Source: Symbiodinium kawagutii
Taxonomy: Eukaryota; Sar; Dinophyceae; Suessiales; Symbiodiniaceae
Reading direction: 5' to 3'
Assembly: GCA_009767595.1 (NCBI GenBank)
Contig: VSDK01025594.1
Location: 1,259-65,258 of the forward strand
Length of the DNA stretch: 64,000 bases
Shown: positions 13,501 through 25,340 of the stretch, piece by piece
Numbering within the stretch: position 1 is the first letter of the stretch
Layout: every line of letters begins with the position of its first letter
Notes under the pieces: generated by a model
Told to the model about the DNA's origin: nothing
Seen by the model: only the letters and a program-made list of their open reading frames with translations
The model's database searches: none
Program-made: the position numbers and the translations under genes

Positions 13501-16500
13501 TGCTCACCTTTTGATGAAAACAAACATCAGAGAGAATCAACAACGGTAAGCCGGGTTTGACCACACTGAACTGTAGTTCAGAATGGTTCTGAATGATTCA
13601 ACGGTGGTGAATGATTGTTGATCACTCATGGGCAGTAGCGGTGGTTCATCAGCACTGGCGGGTGGTTGGGACAGAGCTGCTCGGAGCTAAGGGAATCCTT
13701 ATAGAACCATTTTACAGTAAGGGGGGAGCTACAGAACGGCCTAAGCAAATGGTAAACACCCGAACGACTACCGAGGTTGACCAGTTTACATTCCGATAAG
13801 GTCGATTCGAGTAGACATGCATGTACTTGTATTGATTTGCATGTGTATACATGTATACATCAGGGCATACGCACTGTTGCATGTGACAATATGTGTATCC
13901 CCGTTGCCATTTGAGCGACACTAAAAACCTTTGTATTCATTTGCAATTGCAGCCTTGTCATAACAGCCCGCGTAAGCCAGCGTAAGGCCGCGTAAGCCCG
14001 CGTAAGCTCTGTCACAAAAGTTGTTCCCGCGTAAGCCAGCGCTGTACGCGCGTAAGCGATGCGTAGGCTCTCGCGTAAGGGTTTCTCTTACGACATGGGA
14101 AAGTATCAAGGTTTTTAGCGCAGCTCATTTGCACTATAAGATGGGGTAGGCCATGCTTGGCCTAAACCGGTTTTATGGGGGGTTGTTGAAAGGATTTCAG
14201 TGGGTTGGACCCAGCCATTGCGCAGTTTGCAGCTGGTTTGCCAACACCAAAACCATTTTGTAGAGGTTCTTGTGTTTGTATCATGAATCATTTTGTGTGT
14301 ACACCTCATGATTTTGTAAAGGCTCTATTTTTTTTCTTTGAAGGCATTTTGTCATCATGTGCCGGAGGAGGCACCGTTGCATTCTGCAGTGTTCCCATGC
14401 AGATGACCTATGATTTGCTGGCATGGGGGTTGGCAGGTAGCTTGATGTCCACCCTTGATCCCCTTTACAAGGCCGTGGGTTTTACTAGGTGTGTTTGGCC
14501 ATCATCAAATGACCCTCACACACATGCCTTTGAGGAGGGCTTTCCTGAGGATGGATTATGATTTGAATCAAGAGGTCTCGCTGGTTCTGGTGGACAGCCG
14601 CCTGGCTCAGTCTTGCTTTGGCTGGGTTGCATTGGTCGGCCCTGAAGAAGCACGAATGGAACTTCCATTATGACAACCAATCCGCATGTTGCTGCAGTTT
14701 TTCTAAAATGATTGTGTTTTTTTTCTTTCCTTCGTTTCCTTCCGGTAGCTTTTTTATATTTTTCATTACATGTCCACGCTCCAGTGTGTAATCTACACTG
14801 CCTTTACCTAACTTCGCCCATTTTTATGACAACCAACAAGGGGATACAACAGTTAGTCAAACGGATATATAGCCACAATGATCATGGATTTGTTTGGTAG
14901 GTTGATTGCCTGGCTGTCTTGTAAAGAGGCTGATTGTAGCAAGCAAATGCCCGGGGGTGAGATAGGCCTATCATGTAGTTTCGTGCAAGGGACATGATCG
15001 CCATAGTTGACGATAGGGGATCATGACCAGCGATGATTCTGTTGCTTATTTCAGAAGTTTGTCGTTTGCCCTCTACCATCCCAACATATGTGTTTTCTTT
15101 GATTGCTGAGTCTTGTCACATTGTTGTTGATTGCTATGTTTATTACAAGTTGGCGGTTTGACCATGTTTTTATCCGAGTATTTCCCTCTTTTGTTGAGTA
15201 ACACAGACGTGTGGATTTTTCACAACCACCTAAAAAATTGAATAGGCATTTGAATTTGTTGTAGTCGACTATCATGCACCAAACATGCCAATGTCAAGAG
15301 TGGATGATGACAAGTTGGTACAGGCACGAATGTGAATTGGTACAGGCATGTGGTGGTGGGTCAAAACCTGTCAGCCAACCAATGGGAAAGTAGATGAACA
15401 TCCCAACAGTTAGACTGACATGGTCACTTGGGGGGGGATGGCTTCCCAGCCAGGGGTACAGGGTACCCACAGCCATACCAGTGCTCTCCATTTGCACCCG
15501 CGTGCCCACACATTTGCAGAGGTAAGCGGTTGATCCTGAAGAGCTTGGTTTCAACTGATTTTTGTTTTGGTTGTTGATATCAGTCGATTGGCTCATATAC
15601 TCAGAGGTTCAGAGTGAATATGGGTGTTTCTCAAGATAGGGAACCCTAAAAAAGGGTTTGCTTATTATACTATACAGGTTAGATCAGGTTAGTATTATTA
15701 GATGATCTAGTACCCTTATTTTGAGAAACCACCATACCATTTCGGTTGTTGCTCAATTCCACTAATTGGTTTACTTGAAAAAGCACCAAGAAACCAGCAG
15801 AAAGACGATGAATCAGCCATTTTCCTGGGTATTTTTTGCTGCAAGCACAAAAAAAACAGGAAACCAGCGGAAAGACGATAAATTAGCCAGTTTCCTAGGA
15901 ATCCAAGGCTTAGTGGCCAACCCCTTGGTGCGGCTACTCTTCGACGACCCAGAGAACAAGGTCTATGAGTCTGTCAGCGGCTTATCAGGCGCGGGGGGCA
16001 AATGTTCACTGGGCACTTGACGGTTTTTATTGACTTGATATATAGTGGTTAAGAATGGCTAATGGGTGGTTGAGAATGGTTAATTCGTGGTTGAGAATGG
16101 TTAATTTGTGGTTGAGAATGGCTGATGGGTGGTTTATCGTGCTTTATGATTAGTGCAGAATGTTGAATTTGTGTTCCGTGTTTCGTTTTGCTGCTTTCAT
16201 TTGTCCATCAACATAGTTTCTGCCAGTCTCAACCAATCTGTTACACCGGTCACAGCAGCACGAGCTTGACCTTCCGTTTACGATTCTTGATTCATGTTGA
16301 ACAGTCAGATGTCCATGGGCCTTGCTGCCAAACTGGCCGAAGGACAACTTTTTGGGGTAGAACAGCTATGGATCACTTGTTTTTTTTGACGTAGCTGGGA
16401 TGGAGAAGTTTGCTGATGGAATATGTTTGCTACTTCCAGTCATTGAATACAGCTGTAAGAATGACAGTCACGTTGATCGAATGTAACTTTGAAATATCCT

Positions 16501-19500
16501 ATTAGCTACCTTGGTCAGCAGGTGCTGTAAACTATTTACTAGTTAAGATTGACCATCAAGTATTCATAGTTAGCAACCATCAATGGTAAGAATCTGTTTA
16601 CAGCAAGTAAGCATTGTTAACCAGTACTGGTTACTTTCTGGTACTGAATCATTTTTAATTAATCAACAGTTATTATCTAGCATTGTTTGAGACAATCATG
16701 ACCCATGCTCGACGGTTATTCCCCATCATTAACAATCATTTTACCTCATTAATGAACATGAACCATATTATGAACCTGTGTTGCACCATCATCAATCCCC
16801 ACTTGACCACCATGTAACCGTTATGAACCCTCAGGAACCTTGCTTCTTAATTGGTTTTCAACCAGCACCAGCCCGCTACCTGCGCTTCAGGTTCTGTAGA
16901 CCATCCAGACGAGGTGCAGTATGTCGACACCATGGGCAGGAGAGCGGCCACGAGAAGGGGCTCGTGGCTCGTGGCATCATGAAGCATTCTTGGACTGAAG
17001 GCAGTCTTAAGATTCATTCGGTGGTTTCTCAAAATAGGGGTCCCCAAAAATGGTTGATTTATCATTATAAATGACTATTAAAGGATGCTTTGGGGGTTCC
17101 CCTATTTTGAGAAACATCCATTCATTCCTTGTCAACTTGGGCATCATTTGATAGTAATGGCTGGCCATTCCTGGTGAAAAGTGTCAAACCGTGTGCTGCA
17201 ACCCAGATCCAGATCTTGAGCCCAGATCCGTCTGCCAGGACCGGCGTCAACCTCACAGGTCGCGGTTGTTTGCTCCTCCCGAAGAATGTGCAGTTGGGGG
17301 AGGCAGAGCTGGGTGGCGTCACATTCCACCGGTAGTTGGGAACTCGAGGTGAAAGGACATCAGTTCTGGACCTTGGGGAGCTGTTCATGACTGAAATGGT
17401 TGGTTCATTTCTGCTTGGATGGAACACATGAAGACCAAGAATACGACCCAAACCAACCATCAACCATCAATTGTTGTTCTCTCTCATCAACCTTGAGTTT
17501 CCTTTATCAATCATCAGTTTGTTTTCTCTATCATCAATCATTATGTGTGTCCTAGATTATCAACTAGTATGTGTTTCCTCCATTATCAACCATCATTTTC
17601 CATCATAGTTTTCCCTTCATCATCAACTGTCAGTAATAATGTTCTTTTGTTTGCTGTCACATGCTATCACCAACCATCATTGTCCACCATTGTCCATGAT
17701 CAGTCGCATCATTGGTCGCATGCAACTAATTCAGTGATTTCGGCCACCGCAAGGAGTGGACCATCTCTGTTTGGACTCTTGCGCCCATCGACGTGGGCGA
17801 TCACACCTACCGAGATTTGGTAGGCAAGCTACGGGGTGGTGATTCGGGGCATGGTGCTTCATGCTGGTAGCCCATGTTGGGAAACATCATGGGTCAATGG
17901 TGATGAGATTCATAGCAGGTTTAGGGTGGCATTCATGGTGGTTGATGATGGGTAGATAACATCTATGATGGTTAAACAGTTCAACAAGTAGTTCACGGAC
18001 CATGGCTTAAGATTCGATATTGAATGTGGGCCGTGAGGGCGAAGAGATGTTCAGCAATAGTTCATGATTGTTCAGATTTTGAATCAGGGATAATTACCAA
18101 CCATGCCATCAGCAACCATACTGAAGCATTGATTGAAACTCAAGTCCAGCCAGAAGCAACAGTAACCTGGGATATTGGGATATCATATTGGTTGGCACCA
18201 ACCCGAGTTTGACATGAGTTGGTGATCTATCCCAAACATAGGGGGGTTGCGGATACCGATCTAGCATCAGTCGCCGAACCACAGTTGATGAATCGCTGTA
18301 TTTTCCCGATGCATCCCGACTCTACACATGGGCTCATTGGTGAAACTTGATGTTGGAACTCGAGGTCAACCAAGACCATCAAGATGTTATCAGCCATCAT
18401 CATGAACCATCATTATCCAGGGCAACAGTGCTGGCCATATTTACCATTCACTATATCATCAACCATACCATTGACCATATCATTGAATATGCCACTGAGC
18501 ATAAGCATATATCATAAATGTGCAACACCATTCATCCTAAATCAGTAGATCTCTACAGTACATGACGTTGATTCATACATCTTTCACCATACATCATCCA
18601 TCAAACCATCATTCACTCTACGAGTGTTTCTCAAAATAGGGGCACCCCATCTTAGCCATGTATTAGTGCTGAACCAACCATGTTTGAGGCATTCCCTTTT
18701 GTAAGAAACCAGCATATAGTCGATACACATCCCCTTTTACCATTGGTTCTTGTCCCTTATTACCAACCATTAATCACTATTGTTAAGCATTTTTGCCAAT
18801 TATCAAACAATTTTTTGATTATAGTTACCATCTTGAACCATTATGATTTTATGATTGGTCATTGTTGTTGGCAAATTCAACCAGATCTGTTTAATGATTC
18901 TTCCCAACCATTAATCACGAACCATAATTTGCAAGTTCCCTCAGGCTTAAGGAACCACCAAGCATGGTTTATAAGCTTTTGAGGCAAACCTGGAGCAGAG
19001 CAAATCAATCACCAAAAAAGTGTACTACCACAGTCCCCTGGTCTCTTCCAAAAACCAATCGAATAGGCAATATTTAATATATTAACTTGTCAATCTAGAA
19101 ATAAATGGATTATCAATTTACTATCATCCACCACACGAATCTTTCCAGTCGTTGACCAGTCGTTGACCAGTCGTTGGCTTCCTCCCGGCTTCCTCCGCGG
19201 CTCGCCAGATGCGCCCAACTCCCAAGAGTTGATCGCAGTCATCCTGGCCCGCGGGCGCTTGGGGCGCCCTGGCGGTGGTGGGCGAAGGGTTGCTGAGTGG
19301 TTGATGGTGGATACATGGGTAAAATGTTGGTCAACCAGTGGTTACTCCAGTGGTTTAAGGATGGTCTATGCTTAGTCCATGGCGAATTCGTGGTTGATTT
19401 GTGGCTAATGCGGCTAATATATGGTTGAGGATGGTTCATGAATGGTTGAAGGATGGTTAGTGAATGTTAATCATGGCTGATGAGTGGTAGTGGTTGATAA

Positions 19501-22500
19501 TGGGTCACAGGCCAAGATTAAAATTAATTCAATATTCAACTGATGAACTTGTGGGATGTTGATGATGATTGTTTGTTCAATAGATGTTCATAGCTGATTT
19601 ATGGCTTGGTGAGTATGATATATCAAGTAAATGATGATTGTTGAGATTGATTGAATGGGAAGCCTTGGTTGATGATGATCAAGTTTTGAAAATGATTCTC
19701 AATGACTGTTCACAAATCATGGATGATCATGGTGCATAATGAGTAAATTCTAATGAATAGTGGTTGATATGGGTTTTTCATAACGGTCAATGACCATCCA
19801 AATGTGGTCGATAAGGGATGATTGGTCATATATGAATACCTATGCAAACGTGTTGTGGATGGTCAACGGCCGTTAAAAACGCTCGAATTTCGACATTTCT
19901 TGGCCACCAAGACGACGGTGGGGCCCTCAGTGCTGAGGGAAAAAATCCTAAAGACTGGTATGGCATATCATTTTGAAGCCTTGATGGGTGGACATTTGCT
20001 GGCTGGAGAACTCAGCTACTGCCTTAGCTTTTCAGGCTTTTGGGATATGATTTACTATGTAGCCACTAAAGCCGTTAGATTTTAGCAAGGGATCTAGTTG
20101 AGCCACCAGGTTTGTTTTTCAGTCGTTGCTTCCTGTGGGCCCCCAGCAACTTTGGATGAATTTCAATACAACACAGTTGGATTGTCCATCATGCCGACTG
20201 AAAGAAAAACTGCAATGTATTTTTACCCACCTTTGATTATTGTATATGATTGTGGGATATTGGTACTATATTTGCTATATTGCCTTTTCCAGTTCATGAT
20301 GTTGTTGATTCTTTGCTGTATTATTTGCTGCTGGTGTTGCTTTGTTTCTTTCCTCGTGCTTCGTGGAGACTTCACCCTCTAAAAAACAGCTTTCGCCAAC
20401 ACGGCAGCGTCACTCAGGAACTACAACAGCAACTCCTTCATCGAAGGCCGCGGACAGATGCGTTCAATGAAAAGTCTATGATGGGGATGTCTCTCGTTGA
20501 TTCATAGGGTTTTTTAGGGGATTTATATGGAATCTTTAGGGATTATATGGTTTTTTTGGAGATTCACTACTAATTATGGTGTTTTATGCAGCTGAATTTT
20601 TGTTTTGCAGATAGGACTCTTCCATGGGCACGGTGGTTGCTTCCTATTCTTCATGAACACCTCCATTAACGAAAGCTTCACAATGTTCGTTCCTGGAATG
20701 GTTACCATACAAAGTCTTACCAAAAGGGTTTGTTGGTTTGTTGGTTATTGCATAGTGGTCATTTCCGTTGTTTTACTACTTGGCTTCTATTTGATATGAA
20801 TCATTTGGGAGATTCTAGTTGCGTCACTTGATCTATAGAAACATATAACCAACTTTCCCCCAACTATCCTGGCATATTTGCTGGTGTGTATGCAATCACT
20901 ATGATTGGATCCCAGATTAGCCATCATCCAACCACCATTTTTAACCTTATACCTTCAACTAAAAATATGTCACCATCATCAATCATTATATCACTACCAT
21001 ACCACCCTCATTTAAGCACCACTCAACCATCATGAACCCTTGTTTCACCAGCATGAACCTCCACTTCATCCATGATTCCTTCAACTCATCCATGCCATCA
21101 TGCCACCCTCCCTACCGTGGCAGCACCACGTGTGGTCGCAGGTTTCAACGTTCGCGACCTGTCCCCAGGGTGGCATCACATTTGCGTGGTCGGCTCTGGT
21201 CGTTGCACCACGTAACTCGCAGCCTGGGAGGGGATTCTCCCATGGACCGTTGCACTGCCGGGGGTCGGGTGATTATTGTGAATTTCCATATCCTACCATA
21301 ATTCTGTTGGTGGTTTATGGTGGTTTTAACCATAGTTAATGGTGGTTAACAGTAAGGGATGATGAGCAACAAGCTCATGGTTAAACAACCACTGGTTGGG
21401 GGTTTTTGAACATTTTATATTTTCCCTGTCATTAGCAAATGGTTGGTTGGTTGACCAATATTTTTCAGAGGGGTTGAGACCACCAACCAGATAATTCTCT
21501 TGGTGCTTTTGAATATGTCTTTAGTCATTCCATACTTGCCTCAACATATGTGGGATATTTTGGCATGGTTGATTGACCCAGATTTTTGGCATGACATATG
21601 TAGCACCAAGAAGTTTACTAAGCGAGTGGTTGATGAGTTGTCGATTCTGATTCATGATGAACTGGGTTTATGATGGTCAGTAGTGTTTTCTTGCGGTTTG
21701 TAATGATTAGTTGGGGTTGATGCCATTTGTGTGTGTTGCATTCAGCTATTGGTATTTGACTGCTCCATGCCATTCTTGTTTACGCATCGGTGGAGCATTC
21801 TCACTGTGATGCTACCTTGGTGTATGGAGCAGTCTATCGATGATGCATCAATAATTGTCATAGCCCTATCAAGCAAGGTAATTTCTTTGTTGCTTCGCAG
21901 GTGGATTGTCAAGGAGGTGCAAATCTCCAAATCACTGTACGTGGAGATGGAATACAAAAGTATCTCAAAGGCGTTTTACGGGTATGTACCGGTCTTGTTT
22001 TTTTTTTTTTTCCGAACTTGCTCCTGTTGTTGTTCTTCATTGGTTGTGGCTATTGTTGGCGGCGTGTTATTGTTGGTGATGTTTTCCGACAAAGTCTGAA
22101 ACTGTTCGCTGCATCGCAAACCGTGCTTAACCATGTTTATCCATTGATAGCCATCATTGAACACCATTCAAATCCATTTCACCATCATGAACCTCCATGT
22201 CAAAAACATCAGCCACCACTTGACCACCACATACAACCATCAACTACCATCATTAATCACCGTTGGACCACCACTAAGCACCATTTAACCATTGTATATT
22301 CACCACCACTTAACAACTATTTAACCACCACTTAACCACCATTAACCCATTATATCGACCACCACTAACCACCATTTGACCACCACTGCACCACCATTGC
22401 ACGACCACTTAACCACCATTGAACCATCCTGACTATGAATGAAATATGATAACCACTAACCACCACTAACCACCACTAACCACCATGTAACCAATAGATA

Positions 22501-24901
22501 TTCTCCACCACTTAACCACTATTTCACCAGCATTCTGTTGCCAGTTCGGGTCCACTTCCCAGGTATTACGTGGACGGTCGCTCCTTGGGTGTGAAGCGCG
22601 GCCGCGCGCGGGGCACCATCGGCGTGGTGGGCAACTCGCGGAATTGCCGGGCACCTTGGCGGCGACGCTGGTGGAGGAGTGGTGAAGTAACGGTGGTTAC
22701 ATGGTGGTTACGTGGTGGTTAAATGGTGGTTGATGATGGTTGATGATGGTGGATGACGGTGGATGATGGTGGATGATGGTTGATGATGGTTGATGATGGT
22801 GGATGACGGTGGATGATGGTGGATGAGGGTGGATGATGGTGGATGAGGGTGGATGATGGTGGATGAGGGTGGATGATGGTGGATGATGGTTGATGATGGT
22901 GGATGATGGCTGATGATGGTGGATGATGGTGGATGTTGATGGATGTTGGTTGATGATGGTGGATGATGGTGGATGTTGATGGATGATGGTGGATGATGGT
23001 GGATGATGATGGATGATGACGGTGGTGGATGATGATCACTTAACCATGGTGGATGAAGTGATGGTCAAATTGATGGTTAAATGGTGGTGGATGATGGTGA
23101 AGTGGGGAAGGGTTGATGAGTGGTTGATTAGTGGTCTATTGATGCTTGATACATGGTTGATTTTTTGGTTAATCACTTGTGGAATGATGGTGAGTGGTTA
23201 GATTTTGGTTTATTGATTGTTGATGTGGTTTTCAATGAATAGTTAAGGATGGCCGTCCTTGGTTCGCGGTTCCCCATTGACACTCCGTCAATGATTATTA
23301 ATGACAGTAAAGTTGCAATGGTGAATAACGGTTGAACATGGACAATACTTGTAAAGCCTAATCTTGATTGTTCCATGAAAAAAATGAATTTTCATTGGGC
23401 AAATAGGTGCTTCTCAAAAGAGGGGACCCCCAAAGTCATCCAATCTGAACTATTTATAGTAATTAATAAAACCAACCGATTGAGGGCTTCCCTGTTTGAA
23501 GAAACCACCGTTTAACTATACACGTATATTTATCTATCAATCTATCTATCAATCCATCCATCCATCCATCCATCTATCAATCAATCAATCTCCAGTATCC
23601 CATCTGCCTGTCACCACCAGCGACTTCCGGATGGCCGCGACAGGAGGCCTGGGGCTACATGTCAGACTTTCAGATCTTCGGTGTGGGCGCGGATCCCGAG
23701 CAAGTCAAGGGCCTCTTCGAAGCAGGAGGCCGGAAGCAGATGCTGGAGACAGTGCCGGTGAGCCCCGTGAGCCCGGTAAGGTTGGGTGGGTGGAGGTTGG
23801 GTAAGATTAAGGATGGTTAAGGACGGTTGAGGTTGGGTAAGGATGGTGAATTTGGTGCTTCTGCGGGATGGTTAAGGATGGTGAGGTTGAACCAAAAACC
23901 TGATTTTTTTGGGGGATATTGTGAGTGATGCTTATAGTGATGGTAAAAGGTTGTTGACGATGGTGGACCGTGGAGGACCGATACCGTCCCAGAGTGATTC
24001 AGGAGCATTGGAGCTATACGAAATGCTTGGTATTTCTTTTTGATTAACGATTGTTTTATGTTTTTTTCATTGCGGTTATTTCATTTATTTCATTGCACAT
24101 TTATGTTGGTTTCTTGCTACGGGCAAGCTTTGCCTCCATGATCCACATCAACGAAACAAACTTATGATCCATCATTTGGGCATGGGCCAAAATAGGGTAA
24201 CCATAATCCACCCAAGAATGGTCATTTCACAAGGAAGCCATTGGTTTTGGGGGTGCCAGTATTTTGGCACATAGCCATATGACAATCATTTACTGATCAC
24301 TTGTCCATTTTCATCGATCAACTAGCAACCACCATCAACCACCACTTTCCGTAGCCTTGCCAGCACAATCGGATCATGAAGTTTCGATCATATTCATTCA
24401 CCATTGATGGTCCACAAACCCCTGTCAACCACGACTATCAATCATCTTTACTGCCCGTCATCAGCTTACCCTTGACCACCCGCTTACCTGGCATCAACTT
24501 CTCAACCAGTATTAACAATCAGTATTTACCAAGTTCCCATCCTGTTACCTTGTACTAGTCAATCTAGTCACCTTTTCAACAAAGATCCTGAGGTACCAAG
24601 TGAGAGAGATCCAACTACCAAAGATCAACAAATTTCTGGAGAACTAAAAAAAAAAAAATCCGCAAATCTCCAGCAGAATCTTCAGCTCAGCCCAGCGCCA
24701 TCCAACGTCCCTGGTTGCGCCGTGCTTGGCAGCTCCCTTCCACTTGGCGTCCAGCGCGGACGCGGAGCCGTGGCAGGCGGCGGTGGCCAGGCGGGGGACC
24801 GGTGGGTGGTAGGGATGGATGGATGGATGGATGGATTAACTTGGGTGATTTCAATGATTTCAACATGGTTAATGATGGCTTATGATGGCTTATGCTGATG
24901 C

Positions 24902-24947
<46 letters not shown>

Positions 24948-25277
24948 CAACCAATAGTGAGTTGGGCATGAGTTAAGTATGAGGAATACTAAGTTGATCC
25001 ATGATCAAGTAATAGTGAATCATCATCAAAAGTGAATCAGCATTCATCATCCATCATCAAGCAATAGTGAATTTGGCATGGGTTAGCTGGCTGGTGGCTA
25101 AACATTGTTTATTTTCCCTAGTGGTTATTAACAATTGGTTGGTGGACCAATATTTTTCATAGGGGTTGAAACCACCAACCAGTTTGCATAAGGAATACTT
25201 AGGAACAAAAAGGTATGGTTGATGATGACTGATGGATGATGACGACACATGCTGAATGATCCATGATTACTAGGGAT

Positions 25278-25340
<63 letters not shown>

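Noticed and set aside
22180..23035. Possible CRISPR array (regular short repeats)
   Set aside because: Units are contiguous 9-10-bp minisatellite repeats without unique spacers, in eukaryotic intronic DNA.
22690..23039. Minus-strand His-Pro-Ser-Ser repeat frame
   Set aside because: Derived from the GGATGATGGT minisatellite.
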